Shown: positions 19,913 to 31,770, counted from the first letter of the stretch. The stretch is 64,000 nucleotides of DNA from Telluria antibiotica (GCF_011682055.1 NZ_JAAQOM010000001.1:372001-436000), one strand, 5' to 3'. The notes: generated by a model from the sequence alone, not told the origin. Numbers and translations are program-made.

Positions 19913-21022
19913 ATGATCCAACATATCGAAACCTTCCTGCTCGACGTCCCGACGGTCCGGCCGCACAAGCTCTCCGTCGCCACGATGAACGTGCAGACCC
20001 TGGTCCTGGTGCGGGTGCGGTGCGCCGACGGCATCGCGGGATGGGGCGAGGCGACCACGATCGGTGGCCTCAACTATGGCGAGGAAAGCCCGGAAAGCGT
20101 CAAGGTCAACATCGACACCCATATCGCCCCGCTGCTGATCGGCATGGAGGCGAGCCAGCCGGCGAAGGCGATGGCCAAGATCCGGAAGATCATCCAGGGC
20201 AACCGCTTCGCCAAGTGCGCCCTCGAGACCGCGCTGCTGGACGCCCAGGCGCGCCGCCTGAACGTGCCGCTGTCGGAACTGCTGGGCGGCCGCGTGCGCG
20301 ACACGCTGCCGGTGGCGTGGACGCTGGCCAGCGGCGACACGGCCAAGGACATCGCCGAGGCCGAACACATGCTCGACATCCGCCGCCACCGCATCTTCAA
20401 GCTGAAGATCGGCCTGCGCAGCGTCGACGACGACGTCAACCACGTGCTGGCGATCAAGCGCGCGCTGGGCGACCGCGCCAGCGTGCGCGTGGACGTGAAC
20501 CAGGCCTGGCGCGAATCGGATGCGGTGCGCGGCATCGCCCGGCTGGAAGCGGGCGGCATCGACCTGATCGAACAGCCGGTGAAAGCCCACAGCACCGCCG
20601 CGCTGGCCCGCCTGAAGCGCCGCTTCGACGTCGCGATCATGGCCGACGAGGCGCTGCACGGCCCGGACGACGCCATGGCGCTGGCCCGCATCGACGCCGC
20701 CGGCGTGTACGCCGTCAAGATCGCGCAGTCCGGCGGCCTGATGCCGGCCCTCGAGGTCGCGACGATCGCGCAGCGTGCCGGCATCGGCCTGTACGGCGGC
20801 ACGATGCTCGAGGGCGGCATCGGCACCGCGGCCACCGCCCACGTCTGCGCCACCTTCGCCGATCTGGCGTGGGATACGGAATTGTTCGGCCCCCTGCTGC
20901 TGACGCAGGAAGTGCTGCGCGAGCCGCTCGTGTACCGCGACTTCGAGCTGCAGGTGCCGACCGGTCCCGGCCTGGGCGTCGAGATCGACACGGACAAGCT
21001 GCGCGACCTGCAGCGCAAATGA
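19913..21022 (+). CDS. catB: Muconate cycloisomerase
   Basis: 369 residues of the enolase superfamily. LDVPTVRPHKLSVATM, WGEATTIGGLNYGEESPE and LLGGRVRDTLPVAWTLASGD align along the whole length with Pseudomonas CatB; the catalytic lysine lies in FKLKIG, metal ligands in VDVNQAW and MADEAL, and the second lysine in YAVKIAQSGG. It lactonises cis,cis-muconate to muconolactone. First gene of the cat-ben operon; no strong ribosome binding site is visible before this ATG. Confidence 0.97.
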   Translation: MIQHIETFLLDVPTVRPHKLSVATMNVQTLVLVRVRCADGIAGWGEATTIGGLNYGEESPESVKVNIDTHIAPLLIGMEASQPAKAMAKIRKIIQGNRFAKCALETALLDAQARRLNVPLSELLGGRVRDTLPVAWTLASGDTAKDIAEAEHMLDIRRHRIFKLKIGLRSVDDDVNHVLAIKRALGDRASVRVDVNQAWRESDAVRGIARLEAGGIDLIEQPVKAHSTAALARLKRRFDVAIMADEALHGPDDAMALARIDAAGVYAVKIAQSGGLMPALEVATIAQRAGIGLYGGTMLEGGIGTAATAHVCATFADLAWDTELFGPLLLTQEVLREPLVYRDFELQVPTGPGLGVEIDTDKLRDLQRK

Positions 21023-21032
21023 GGAGACCACC

Positions 21033-21323
21033 ATGCTTTTTCACGTGCGAATGAACGTCAACCTGCCTCAGTCGATGCCGCCCGAGCAGGCCGCCCAGCT
21101 GAAGCAGACCGAAAAGGACCTCGCCCAGCGCCTGCAGGGCGAAGGCAAGTGGCGCCACCTGTGGCGCATCGCCGGGCAGTACGCCAACGTCAGCGTCTTC
21201 GACGTGGCGAGCGCCGACGAGCTGCACACGCTGCTGACGTCACTGCCGCTGTTCCCCTACATGCAGATCGACGTGATGCCGCTGTGCCGCCATCCGTCCT
21301 CGGTCCGCGACGACGATTATTGA
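21033..21323 (+). CDS. catC: Muconolactone isomerase
   Basis: 96 residues, the usual size of CatC. MLFHVRMNVNLPQSMP and WRHLWRIAGQYANVSVFDV, LHTLLTSLPLFPYM are the conserved segments of the decameric ferredoxin-like isomerase that forms 3-oxoadipate enol-lactone. Ten bases after catB with GAGGAGAC before the start. Confidence 0.97.
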   Translation: MLFHVRMNVNLPQSMPPEQAAQLKQTEKDLAQRLQGEGKWRHLWRIAGQYANVSVFDVASADELHTLLTSLPLFPYMQIDVMPLCRHPSSVRDDDY

Positions 21324-21350
21324 ACCCATCACCAACACGAAGGAGACAAC

Positions 21351-22271
21351 ATGAACCACCAAGACATCGACACGCTGGCCAGGAACTGGGTCGTGGATGC
21401 GGCCGACCGTCCCGCCAACCCGCGCGTGCAGCAGGTCGTCGTGCGCCTGCTGGCCGACCTGTGCAAGGCGATCGAAGACCTCGACATCACGCCTACCGAA
21501 TTCTGGCATGGCGTGTCGTACATGGCGGCCGCCGGCGCCGCGAACGAACTGGGCCTGCTGGCAGCGGGCCTCGGCCTGGAGCGCTTCCTCGACATCCGCG
21601 CCGACGAAGCCGAGCAGAAAGCCGGCCTCGAAGGCGGCACGCCGCGCACCATCGAAGGTCCGCTGTACGTGGCCGGCGCACCGGAAAGCGTGGGCTTCGC
21701 CCGCCTGGACGACGGCAGCGAAGCGGACAAGGGCGAAGTGCTGTTCATGCAGGGCACCGTGTTCGACCAGGACGGCAAGCCGCTGCCCGGCGCGAAGGTC
21801 GAAGTCTGGCACGCCAACCTGCTCGGCAACTACTCGTTCTTCGACCAGACGCAGTCGCATTTCAACCTGCGCCGCACCATCGTCACGGATGCGAACGGGC
21901 GCTACCAGTTCCGCAGCATCCTCCCGTCGGGCTACGGCTGCCCGCCGGACGGCACGACGCAGCAGCTGCTCGACCTGCTGGGCCGCCACGGCCAGCGCCC
22001 GGCGCACATCCACTTCTTCGTCAGTGCCGAGGGCCACCGCAAGCTGACCACGCAGATCAACATCGACGGCGACGAATACCTGTGGGACGACTTCGCATTC
22101 GCCAGCCGCGAAGGCCTGGTGCCGCCGGTCGTTCGCATCGACGATCCGAAGCAGCTCGACGCCAAGCAACTGAGCAAGCCTTTCGCCTCGATCGACTTCG
22201 ATTTCCATATGTACCGCGCGACCGAAGCGGCGCCGAGCGCCGAAGTCGACCGTCCGCGCGCCGCTGCCTGA
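21351..22271 (+). CDS. catA: Catechol 1,2-dioxygenase
   Basis: 306 residues: N-terminal helical dimerisation domain (about 1-100) followed by the intradiol catalytic domain. Fe(III) ligands are visible as tyrosines in HANLLGNYSFFD and ILPSGYGCPPDG and as histidines in RPAHIHFFVSA. It opens catechol, the product of BenD, to cis,cis-muconate. AAGGAGACAAC precedes the ATG. In the operon it follows its own product-processing enzymes catB and catC. Confidence 0.97.
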   Translation: MNHQDIDTLARNWVVDAADRPANPRVQQVVVRLLADLCKAIEDLDITPTEFWHGVSYMAAAGAANELGLLAAGLGLERFLDIRADEAEQKAGLEGGTPRTIEGPLYVAGAPESVGFARLDDGSEADKGEVLFMQGTVFDQDGKPLPGAKVEVWHANLLGNYSFFDQTQSHFNLRRTIVTDANGRYQFRSILPSGYGCPPDGTTQQLLDLLGRHGQRPAHIHFFVSAEGHRKLTTQINIDGDEYLWDDFAFASREGLVPPVVRIDDPKQLDAKQLSKPFASIDFDFHMYRATEAAPSAEVDRPRAAA

Positions 22272-22280
22272 GGAACCGCC

Positions 22281-23663
22281 ATGATCCCTATCGTTCCCGT
22301 CAACGCCTTCAAGCCGAAGCGCCTGGACGACTTTTTGGTCGAGGACGCGGCCACGGGCGACCACCGCCTGCACCGCAGTGCCTTCACGGACGAAGCCCTG
22401 TTCGAACTCGAGATGAAGCACATCTTCGAGGGCAACTGGATCTACCTCGCGCACGAAAGCCAGGTCGCCAACGTCAACGACTATTACACGACGCACATCG
22501 GCCGCCAGCCGGTGTTCATCGCGCGCAACAAGAACGGTGAACTGAACGCGTTCATCAACGCGTGCAGCCACCGCGGCGCGCAGCTGTGCCGCCACAAGCG
22601 CGGCAACAAGTCGACGTACACCTGCCCGTTCCACGGCTGGACCTTCAACAACAGCGGCAAGCTGCTGAAGGTGAAGGACCCCGAGGGTGCGGGCTACCCG
22701 GAGTGCTTCAACAAGGAAGGCTCGCACGACCTGAAAAAACTGGCGCGCTTCGGCAGCTACAAGGGCTTCCTGTTCGGCAGCCTGAATCCGGACGTGCCGC
22801 CGCTGGAAGAATTCCTGGGCGAGGCCGGCAAGATCATCGACCTGATCGCGAACCAGTCGCCGGAAGGCCTGGAAGTGCTGCGCGGTTCCTCGACCTACAC
22901 GTTCGAGGGCAACTGGAAGCTGCAGGCCGAGAACGGCGCGGACGGCTATCACGTGAGCGCCGTGCACTGGAATTACGCGGCCACCACCAATCACCGCAAG
23001 GAGGAGCAGGCCCGGCGCGAAGACAAGATCCGCGCAATGGACGCCGGTAACTGGGGGCGCCAGGGCGGCGGCTTCTACGCCTTCGAGCACGGCCACATGC
23101 TGCTGTGGACGCAGTGGGCGAATCCGGAAGACCGTCCGAACTACCCGCGCCACGGCGAATACGCCGAGAAGTACGGCAAGCCGGCCGCCGACTGGATGGT
23201 GGGCCGCTCGCGCAACCTGTGCCTGTATCCGAACGTCTACCTGATGGACCAGTTCGGGTCCCAGATCCGCGTGCTGCGCCCGCTCGCCGTGAACAAGACC
23301 GAAGTGACGATCTACTGCATCGCACCGAAGGGCGAGTCGGCCGAAGCGCGTTCGCGCCGCATCCGCCAGTACGAGGACTTCTTCAACGTCAGCGGCATGG
23401 CGACGCCGGACGACCTGGAAGAATTCCGCGCCTGCCAGGAAGGCTATAACGGCGCGGCCATGGAGTGGAACGACATGTGCCGCGGTGCGGCGCACTGGAT
23501 CAAGGGTCCCGACGAGGCGGCGAAGGAAATCGGCCTGCAACCGGTGATGAGCGGCGTGCGCACCGAGGACGAAGGCCTGTACACGATCCAGCACCGCTAC
23601 TGGCTGGACGTGATGAAGCAAGCGATAGCGACCGAAGCGGCGGCCAAAGGAGAAGCGCAATGA
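22281..23663 (+). CDS. benA: Benzoate 1,2-dioxygenase large (alpha) subunit
   Basis: 460 residues. Rieske [2Fe-2S] ligands are Cys95-x-His97 (CSHRG) and Cys115-x2-His118 (CPFHGW); the mononuclear iron site is announced by [14 protein letters not shown]. Similarity to BenA/XylX runs from [21 protein letters not shown] to the C-terminus ([22 protein letters not shown]). With BenB and BenC it converts benzoate to cis-1,2-dihydroxy-cyclohexadiene carboxylate. Nine bases after catA, so ben and cat genes are in one operon. Confidence 0.97.
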   Translation: MIPIVPVNAFKPKRLDDFLVEDAATGDHRLHRSAFTDEALFELEMKHIFEGNWIYLAHESQVANVNDYYTTHIGRQPVFIARNKNGELNAFINACSHRGAQLCRHKRGNKSTYTCPFHGWTFNNSGKLLKVKDPEGAGYPECFNKEGSHDLKKLARFGSYKGFLFGSLNPDVPPLEEFLGEAGKIIDLIANQSPEGLEVLRGSSTYTFEGNWKLQAENGADGYHVSAVHWNYAATTNHRKEEQARREDKIRAMDAGNWGRQGGGFYAFEHGHMLLWTQWANPEDRPNYPRHGEYAEKYGKPAADWMVGRSRNLCLYPNVYLMDQFGSQIRVLRPLAVNKTEVTIYCIAPKGESAEARSRRIRQYEDFFNVSGMATPDDLEEFRACQEGYNGAAMEWNDMCRGAAHWIKGPDEAAKEIGLQPVMSGVRTEDEGLYTIQHRYWLDVMKQAIATEAAAKGEAQ

Positions 23664-24157
23664 GCGGCATGCCAACCACCATCCAGGACATCCAGGCATT
23701 CCTGTACCGCGAAGCGCGCCTGCTCGACGACGAGCAGTGGGACGACTGGCTCGAGTGCTACGACCGGGACGCGCGCTTCTGGATGCCGTCCTGGGACGAC
23801 GACGGCAGGCTGGTCGACGACCCGGAACGCGAGATCTCGCTGATCTACTACCCGAGCCGCCAGGGCCTGGAAGACCGGATCTTCCGCATCAAGACCGAGC
23901 GTTCGAGCGCGACGATGCCGGATACCCGCACGAGCCACAACATCGCCAACGTGGAACTCGAAAGTGTCGACGGCGCGGTGGTCACGGTGCGCTTCAACTG
24001 GCACACGCTGAGCCACCGTTACCACACGAATTACAGCCATTTCGGCATGTCGCGCTACGTGATCGACTGTTCCGGGACGGCGCCGAGGATCCTGGACAAG
24101 TACGTCGTCCTGAAAAACGACTACATCAGCCAGGTCATCGACATCTATCACATTTGA
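23660..24157 (+). CDS. benB: Benzoate 1,2-dioxygenase small (beta) subunit
   Basis: 165 residues, NTF2-like fold of ring-hydroxylating dioxygenase beta subunits: [21 protein letters not shown] at the N-terminus and [23 protein letters not shown] in the middle. Start overlaps the benA stop (ATGA), indicating translational coupling. Structural partner of BenA in the alpha3-beta3 oxygenase. Confidence 0.96.
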   Translation: MSGMPTTIQDIQAFLYREARLLDDEQWDDWLECYDRDARFWMPSWDDDGRLVDDPEREISLIYYPSRQGLEDRIFRIKTERSSATMPDTRTSHNIANVELESVDGAVVTVRFNWHTLSHRYHTNYSHFGMSRYVIDCSGTAPRILDKYVVLKNDYISQVIDIYHI

Positions 24158-25992
<1,835 letters not shown>

Positions 25993-26002
25993 GGAAACCA
26001 CG

Positions 26003-26782
26003 ATGCCATTCGTTCGCCTCAATGACGTGAATCTCCACTACCGCAGCGATGGCGATCCGGCGCATCCATGTGTCGTGCTGTCGAATTCCCTCGGGACCGA
26101 CCTCTCGATGTGGGATGCCCAGGCCGCCGAGCTATCCCGGCACTTCCGCGTGCTGCGCTACGACACCCGCGGCCATGGGCGATCGGAACGCGGCGCCGCG
26201 CCGCTCACGCTCGAGACGCTCGGGCGCGACGTCGTCGGCCTGCTCGATGCGCTGGCAATCCCCTGTGCACATTTCTGCGGCATCTCGATGGGCGGGATGA
26301 TCGGCCAGTGGCTGGGCATCCACGTGCCGCAGCGTCTGGGCAAGCTGGTGCTGGCCAATACGGCGGCCCGCATCGGCACGGCCGAAGGCTGGACGAGCCG
26401 CGCCGACCTGGTGCGGCGTGACGGGATGGACGGCGTGGCCGACGGCGCCGCCGCGCGCTGGTTCACGCGGGCCTTCAGCGCGCGCTCGCCCCGGCTCGTC
26501 GGGGCGATGATCGGCCGGCTGCGCGAACAGGACCCGCAAGGCTATGCGGCATGCTGCGATGCGCTGGCGCTGGCGGACCTGCGCGACGGCATCATCGCCA
26601 TCCGCTGCCCGACGCTGGTCATCGCCGGCCGCGCCGATCCCGTGACGACCGTCGCGGATGGGCGCCGGCTGGTCGAGGCAATCACCGACGCCACCCTGGC
26701 CGAAGTGGATGCATCGCATATCTCGAACATCGAAGCGGAACACCCCTTCTCCGAGCACCTGCGGCGCTTCCTCGCCGCTTGA
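26003..26782 (+). CDS. pcaD: 3-oxoadipate enol-lactonase, stand-alone
   Basis: 259-residue alpha/beta hydrolase: [15 protein letters not shown] (a PcaD hallmark), [10 protein letters not shown], nucleophile [10 protein letters not shown] and C-terminal [14 protein letters not shown] with the catalytic histidine. Hydrolyses 3-oxoadipate enol-lactone from CatC. It closes the cat-ben operon, ten bases after benD, and is followed by a terminator. It duplicates the C-terminal half of the fused protein at 17607, apparently one lactonase per branch (catD would be an equally good name). Confidence 0.93.
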   Translation: MPFVRLNDVNLHYRSDGDPAHPCVVLSNSLGTDLSMWDAQAAELSRHFRVLRYDTRGHGRSERGAAPLTLETLGRDVVGLLDALAIPCAHFCGISMGGMIGQWLGIHVPQRLGKLVLANTAARIGTAEGWTSRADLVRRDGMDGVADGAAARWFTRAFSARSPRLVGAMIGRLREQDPQGYAACCDALALADLRDGIIAIRCPTLVIAGRADPVTTVADGRRLVEAITDATLAEVDASHISNIEAEHPFSEHLRRFLAA

Positions 26783-26789
26783 CCCCACC

Positions 26790-26813
26790 GGGCGCCCTCG
26801 CGGCGCCCTTTTT
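26790..26813 (+). terminator. Rho-independent terminator of the cat-ben-pcaD operon
   Basis: GGGCGCC-CTCGC-GGCGCCC forms a perfect seven-base GC stem with a five-base loop, followed immediately by TTTTT. It begins eight bases after the pcaD stop codon. Confidence 0.92.
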
Positions 26814-26840
26814 ACATTTCACGACTCCTTCGGACGGTTC

Positions 26841-27647
26841 ATGAAACTGCCTACATCGACTTTGTTCACGCTCGCACGCCGCACGACCCGCCCACGTGCG
26901 GCCGCCATTGCCGCGATCCCGTTCCACCCCGCGCCGGCCGAGCACGCGGCGCCCACGCCTACGCGCACACCGGTCGAGGACATCCTCGCGCAGACCCTGC
27001 TCCGCTGCGACATCCACCTCGACGCATTGCAGGCGTCGATCGGGGACGCGGTCGCGCAGATGGAACGGGCCGGCGCGATTGCCGCCCGCTCCGGCGAAGC
27101 GATCGCTCGCGGCAGCGATGCCGTGCGCGACACGGTCGCATCGATCACCAGGGTCGCCGACTACCTGGAACGCACGTTCGCGAGTTCCCAGGCGCTGGCG
27201 ACGCAGGCGGCGACCATCGGCAGCATCGTCGAGACCATCCAGAACCTCGCCAGGCAGACGAATCTGCTGGCCATCAACGCCGCCATCGAAGCGGCGCGCG
27301 CCGGGACCAGCGGCCGGGGCTTTGCCGTCATCGCCTCGGAAGTCCGCGAGCTGGCGGAGCGTTCCCGTACCGCCGGCCAGCAGATCGGCAACATCGCGGC
27401 GCAGCTGAGAGACGCATCCACGTCCGCCATCGACGAAACATGCGGGACGCTGGCCCAGGCGTGCGACGGCGCCCGCAAGGCCGACAGCGCATTGCGGGCG
27501 ATGGACGAGATCGTGGCCGGCGCGGGCCAGCGTGTCCGGATCGTCCGGCAGGTCGTCGGCGCGCTGCAGGAACAGGAGACTCTCGCGATGCAGCTGCGGG
27601 ACGATATCGCGGGGCTGCGCGAACCGGCACGGGTAAGCGCCGACTGA
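26841..27647 (+). CDS. Soluble methyl-accepting chemotaxis-type signalling protein
   Basis: 268 residues, no signal peptide, no convincing transmembrane helix, no HAMP domain. Residues about 55-230 are a coiled-coil MCP signalling domain with the CheA/CheW-binding hairpin: [27 protein letters not shown] followed by [18 protein letters not shown]. The N-terminal 45 residues are basic and proline/alanine-rich with no recognised sensor domain. It follows a terminator, so it probably has its own promoter. Location between benzoate catabolism and benzoate transport suggests a link to aromatic taxis or to intracellular sensing, but no ligand-binding domain can be seen. Confidence 0.8.
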   Translation: MKLPTSTLFTLARRTTRPRAAAIAAIPFHPAPAEHAAPTPTRTPVEDILAQTLLRCDIHLDALQASIGDAVAQMERAGAIAARSGEAIARGSDAVRDTVASITRVADYLERTFASSQALATQAATIGSIVETIQNLARQTNLLAINAAIEAARAGTSGRGFAVIASEVRELAERSRTAGQQIGNIAAQLRDASTSAIDETCGTLAQACDGARKADSALRAMDEIVAGAGQRVRIVRQVVGALQEQETLAMQLRDDIAGLREPARVSAD

Positions 27648-27655
27648 ACGACGAA

Positions 27656-27697
27656 AGGGCGGCGGCCGGACGGCCCGTGCCGCCCAACCGCCGCCCT
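27656..27697. terminator. Hairpin between convergent chemoreceptor-like and porin genes
   Basis: AGGGCGGCGG at 27656-27665 pairs perfectly with CCGCCGCCCT at 27688-27697 across a 22-base loop that contains further GC pairing. There is no long T-run on either strand (only TTT on the minus side). A bidirectional terminator between convergent genes is the natural reading. Confidence 0.55.
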
Positions 27698-27725
27698 CGA
27701 CGTGCATGCCGTTGCCGGCGCCGCG

Positions 27726-28835
27726 TCAGAACGCGTGCCGCAGGCCCGCCATCACGCCGTTCTGTGCCTTGCCGGCGGCCGTGGTGCCGCCCGCGTCCAG
27801 CGCGACCGCGGCCGCGCCGCGGTTGTCCATGCGGCCCGCGCCGGCGTAGACGGCGCTGCGCTTGGACAGCGCATACGTCAGGCGCGCCACCGCCATATTG
27901 GTGTCGTCGGCCGACCCCTTGGCGTTCTTGCGGGCGACCTGCGCATCCAGGGTCAGCATGCCGGCAACGGGCACGCTGACGCCCACGAAATACAGGTCCG
28001 ACTCGACGACACCGGTCGCGGCCGCGGTCTTGCGGTCGATGACGCCGGCTCCGATCTTCGCTTTGCCGAGCATGACATAACCGTTGACGGTGGCGCGGCG
28101 GTCGAAGTTGGCGCTGCTCGTCAATCCGCCCGCGGCGCCCGCATTCCCGAACATCTTGTCGTAGGTCGCGGTGACGCCGTAGGCTTGCGCGTCATATCCC
28201 AGCAGTGCCGTGTACTGGCGGCAGGCCCTGGCGTTGCCGGGCACTTCCCCTGCGCAGCCGGTCGCGGACGGGCCGCCCGCTGCGGAACCGTCGCGGCCGA
28301 AGCTCCACGTGGCGCCGACGGTCCAGCGGTCGAACGTGCCGACGTAACCGATCGCATTGTCGCTGCGCGCATTGGGCAGGTAGAGGTCGATGCTGTTGAT
28401 CGAAAACAGATTCGGCCCGAGCACGTCGCTCTTGGCCGTCGCCAGGTACGTCATGTTGAGGATGCGGCCCAACTGCAGCATGCCCCATGTGCCGCGCAGG
28501 CCCACCCAGGCCTGGCGGCCGAAGATGCGTCCGCCCTGCCCGAGCGTACCGACGTCCGGATTGAAGCCGCTTTCCAGGGTGAAGACTGCCGTGAGGCCCC
28601 CGCCCAGGTCTTCCGTGCCGCGAAAGCCGATACGCGACGGCAGGCTGCCGGCCAGCGACGGCATTTTGGTGACCGAATGGCCCGCCGCGTCGGCGTTGTC
28701 CAGGTGCGCCAGTGCGGCATCGATCAGGCCATAGACCGTGACCTGGCTCTGCGCCTGTGCGCTGCCGGCGCCGGATGCCGCCACGAGGGCGATCGCGATT
28801 GCCGTGCCGCGCACACTGTGTACTGCCTTGTTCAT
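27726..28835 (-). CDS. Gram-negative trimeric porin, last gene of the benzoate uptake operon
   Basis: 369 residues with signal peptide (cleavage near GSAQAQSQ), first strand VTVYGLIDAALAHLDN, SLPSRIGFRGTEDLGGGL, and a C-terminal phenylalanine (GLRHAF). It is clearly a paralogue of the porin at 5031-6113: LPNARSDNAIGYMGQF/LPNARSDNAIGYVGTF and CAGEVAGNAQACRQYTGL/CAGEVPGNARACRQYTAL. Preceded by CAGGAGACATGC. Transcribed after benE and benK, so likely the outer-membrane channel for benzoate (BenF-like role, but not the OprD/BenF fold). Confidence 0.93.
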   Translation of the reverse strand: MNKAVHSVRGTAIAIALVAASGAGSAQAQSQVTVYGLIDAALAHLDNADAAGHSVTKMPSLAGSLPSRIGFRGTEDLGGGLTAVFTLESGFNPDVGTLGQGGRIFGRQAWVGLRGTWGMLQLGRILNMTYLATAKSDVLGPNLFSINSIDLYLPNARSDNAIGYVGTFDRWTVGATWSFGRDGSAAGGPSATGCAGEVPGNARACRQYTALLGYDAQAYGVTATYDKMFGNAGAAGGLTSSANFDRRATVNGYVMLGKAKIGAGVIDRKTAAATGVVESDLYFVGVSVPVAGMLTLDAQVARKNAKGSADDTNMAVARLTYALSKRSAVYAGAGRMDNRGAAAVALDAGGTTAAGKAQNGVMAGLRHAF

Positions 28836-28962
28836 GCATGTCTCCTGTTGGTTTCTATCGTTTTAGTGGGTGTTGCAGGTACAGCGCTGCCCCGGGCATG
28901 GCCGCGCGGGCCGCCCGTGGCAACCGCCGCCGTTTCCGGCGGGCGAGGAAGCGAACGGAGGA

Positions 28963-30318
28963 TCAGGCTTCGGAAGGATCGGCCAGCGCGGCCTTGCCGA
29001 TGGCCTGGCCGGCGGATGCCGACTTGCCGTGGCTGATGAGGGAAACGGATACGGCCGCGATGACGGCCGGGATGGCGATCGCCATGAAGTTCTGCTGCAG
29101 CGGCAGGGCCATGCCGACGAGGGTGCCGATCACGATCGGCGCGAGGATCGCACCGCTACGGCCGACGCCGGACGCCCAGCCGATGCCGGTGGAACGGATC
29201 GCCGTGGGGTAGAACTGGCCGGCATACGCATAGGTGACGATCTGCGTGCCGATGGTCGCCGCGCCCGCCAGGCCGACCAGCACGAACAGCACGGGCGTCG
29301 GCACCGGGTAGCCGAGCAGCGTGATGGAGACGGCGGCCAGCGCATACATGCCGACGAGGACGTGCTTGATGTGGAAGCGGTCGGCCAGCCAGCCGCCACC
29401 GACGGCCCCGATCACGGCGCCGAAGTTCAGCACCAGCACGAAGGTCAGCGCGGAACCGAGGCTGTAGCCGGCACCCGCCATCAATTTGGCAAGCCAGGAG
29501 CTCAGCGCATACACCATGAACAGGCACATGAAGAACGCGACCCAGAACATGATGGTCGAGAAGCCGCGGCCGTCCTGGAACAGCCGGCCGATCGGCGCGC
29601 CGTCGGCCCGGTCCGCGCTCGGCACCTCGAAGCGGTCGCCCTGCTGCGCGCGGTAGCCGGGCTCCATGCGCGCGAGGGTGCGCTGGAGCTCGGCCAGGCG
29701 GTTCTTCTTGACGAGGAAGGGCATCGATTCCGGCAGGCTGTTCAGGATGAATGGAATCAGGACGATCGGTGCGGCCGCCGCGAGGAAGACCGATTGCCAG
29801 CCATGGTCCGCGATGAGACCCTTGCCCAGCACGGCCGCCAGCATGCCGCCCACCGCGTAGCCGCTGAACATCAGGGTCACCATCGTGGCGCGGATCTTCT
29901 TCGGCGAATATTCCGTCATCTGGGCGACGACGTTCGGCATGACGCCGCCGATGCCGAGTCCCGCGAGGAAGCGGTTCACGCTGAACATGTACGGGTCGCC
30001 GCTCATGCCCGCCGCCGCCGTGAACACGCTGAACAGGGCGAGGCAGATGACGATGGCGAGGCGGCGGCCGATCCGGTCCGCGATCGTGCCGAGGAAGATC
30101 GCACCGAACATCATGCCGAACAGCGCGGAACTGACCATGAAGCCGGCGTTCTGCGCGGTGACGCCCATCTCCTTCATGATCGACGGCAGCGCGATCCCGG
30201 CCACGGCGAGGTCGTAGCCGTCGCAGATGATGATGAGGGCGCACCACGTCAGGATGCCGGCGTGGAAGCCGTTGAACCTGGCCTCGTCGGCCAGCTTGTG
30301 GATGTCGATGTGTCGCAT
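28963..30318 (-). CDS. benK: Benzoate:H+ symporter of the AAHS family
   Basis: 451 residues, twelve membrane spans. IICDGYDLAVAGIALPSIMKEMG contains the D-G-Y-D motif essential in aromatic-acid transporters such as PcaK and BenK, LGTIADRIGRRLA the loop 2-3 motif, and VNRFLAGLGIGGVMPNVVAQMTEYSPKKIRATMV the conserved central segment. Gene order benE-benK supports benzoate as substrate; 4-hydroxybenzoate or protocatechuate cannot be excluded. AAGGAGACAACCCC precedes the ATG, 18 bp after benE. Confidence 0.9.
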   Translation of the reverse strand: MRHIDIHKLADEARFNGFHAGILTWCALIIICDGYDLAVAGIALPSIMKEMGVTAQNAGFMVSSALFGMMFGAIFLGTIADRIGRRLAIVICLALFSVFTAAAGMSGDPYMFSVNRFLAGLGIGGVMPNVVAQMTEYSPKKIRATMVTLMFSGYAVGGMLAAVLGKGLIADHGWQSVFLAAAAPIVLIPFILNSLPESMPFLVKKNRLAELQRTLARMEPGYRAQQGDRFEVPSADRADGAPIGRLFQDGRGFSTIMFWVAFFMCLFMVYALSSWLAKLMAGAGYSLGSALTFVLVLNFGAVIGAVGGGWLADRFHIKHVLVGMYALAAVSITLLGYPVPTPVLFVLVGLAGAATIGTQIVTYAYAGQFYPTAIRSTGIGWASGVGRSGAILAPIVIGTLVGMALPLQQNFMAIAIPAVIAAVSVSLISHGKSASAGQAIGKAALADPSEA

Positions 30319-30336
30319 GGGGTTGTCTCCTTGTCG

Positions 30337-31614
30337 TTATGGTTTGTGGTGCTTGCGGGTGGATGCGGGGCCGTGCAGGATGCGGCTGGCCGCGAGGCCG
30401 ATGACGATGCCCCAGAAGGCGACGCCCAGGCCGAGGAAGGTCATGCCGGACGCCGTGGCCAGGAAGGTGATGACGGACGCTTCGCGGTGGTCGTCGGCCG
30501 CCATCACGCCGCTCAGGTTCGCCGTGATGGCACCCAGCAGCGCCAGGCCGGCGAGACAGACGATCAATTCCCTGGGCAGCGCCGCGAAGAGCATGACGAT
30601 CGACCCGCCGCACAGGCCGGCCAGCAGGTAGAACACGCCGTTCGCGATGCCCGCGACGTAGCGCCTGCGCGGGTCGTGGTGTGCATCGGGGCCGGTGCAC
30701 ATGGCGGCCGTGATGGCGGCGATGGCGATGGTGATGCCGCCTGTGCACGCGACGGCAAGCGACACGACGCTGCTGGTCACGATGACCGGACGTACCGGCG
30801 TGTCGTAGCCGGACGTCCGCAGCACCGCCATGCCCGGCAGGTACTGGCCCGTCAGCGTGACCAGCACGAGCGGCAGCGCGAGACCGAACGTGGCGCTCCA
30901 GCTCCAGGCCGGCGCAATGAACCGGGGCACGACGAATTCGACGCGCACGGCGGAAAAATGCGTGGCGCCCGCCAGCCACGCGATCAGCGCGCCCGCCGCC
31001 ATCAGCAGCACGACGCTGTAGCGCGGCAGCAGGCGCTTGAAGACCAGGTACGCCGCGATCATCCCGAACGCCAGCACGGGCAGCGAGCCCGCGGTCTTGA
31101 AAGCGTTCATCCCGAACGGGACGAGGATGCCTGCCATCATGCCGCTGGCGATCCCCTTCGGCACGTGCGCCATCACGCGTTCCAGCGATCCGGACAGGCC
31201 GATCAGCAGAAGGATGACGGCGGCGGTCAGATAGGCGCCGACGGCCTCGTTCAGCGACAAGGCGGGGAACAGCGTGATCAGCAGAGCCGTGCCGGGCGCC
31301 GACCAGGCCGTGATGACGGGTGTGCGCAAGCGCCAGCTGAGGAAGATGCCGGCGCCGGCGGCGCCCAGCGAGATGCTCCAGACCCAGGATGCGAACATGG
31401 TGTTCGACACATGCGCCACCTGCGCCGCCTGGTAGAAGATGGCGAGCGGACCCGCAAACGAGACGAGTACCGCGAGGAATCCGGCCGCGGCCGCGGTCAG
31501 GGACCAGTCCGACCAGCCACCCTGCCCGCGTGTGCCCGCCGCCTGACCGGCGCCGGCCGCAGCCTGCGCGTCCGCGCGCGTCTCGACGGGATGTCGCTCG
31601 CCACTTGCCTGCAT
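30337..31614 (-). CDS. benE: Benzoate transporter of the BenE family
   Basis: 425 residues, about twelve hydrophobic segments, xanthine/uracil-permease-like BenE fold: PVITAWSAPGTALLITLFP, HVPKGIASGMMAGILVPFGMNAFK, LVTLTGQYLPGMAVLRTSGYDTPVRP. The first 30 residues are a polar, alanine/glycine-rich extension. GTGGAGACAAG before the ATG fixes the start. First gene of benE-benK-porin; its promoter carries the same CatR/BenM box as catB, so uptake and degradation should be co-induced by muconate or benzoate. Confidence 0.93.
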   Translation of the reverse strand: MQASGERHPVETRADAQAAAGAGQAAGTRGQGGWSDWSLTAAAAGFLAVLVSFAGPLAIFYQAAQVAHVSNTMFASWVWSISLGAAGAGIFLSWRLRTPVITAWSAPGTALLITLFPALSLNEAVGAYLTAAVILLLIGLSGSLERVMAHVPKGIASGMMAGILVPFGMNAFKTAGSLPVLAFGMIAAYLVFKRLLPRYSVVLLMAAGALIAWLAGATHFSAVRVEFVVPRFIAPAWSWSATFGLALPLVLVTLTGQYLPGMAVLRTSGYDTPVRPVIVTSSVVSLAVACTGGITIAIAAITAAMCTGPDAHHDPRRRYVAGIANGVFYLLAGLCGGSIVMLFAALPRELIVCLAGLALLGAITANLSGVMAADDHREASVITFLATASGMTFLGLGVAFWGIVIGLAASRILHGPASTRKHHKP

Positions 31615-31697
31615 CTTGTCTCCACTCGTTATCGTTGTCCGGCGCGGCCGGCCTGCGGCGGTCGCCGCTCGATTGCAGAGTAGATAAGACGCGCGAC

Positions 31698-31743
31698 GGC
31701 GTCCAACACCGATTTGGTATCTCGTCAATACCTGGCGGGTATG
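31698..31743 (-). promoter_or_regulatory. CatR/BenM binding region in front of benE
   Basis: On the minus strand the region reads CATACC..CCAGGTAT..GAC..GATACCAAA.CGGTGTTGGACGCC, identical at 40 of 46 positions to the catB control region. The perfect ATAC-N7-GTAT (31728-31742) and the second ATAC-N7-GTGT (31706-31720) keep the same 22-bp offset, and TTGGAC follows as a -35-like element. The benE start codon lies about 85 bp downstream. Confidence 0.85.
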
Positions 31744-31770
31744 GGACCGGCAGGGGCCGCCAGGACCCGG

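Noticed and set aside
28870..31683. 937-codon plus-strand frame opposite benK and benE
   Set aside because: Composition dominated by D, R, A, G, Q, H, with no domain character; it is the complement of membrane-protein genes.
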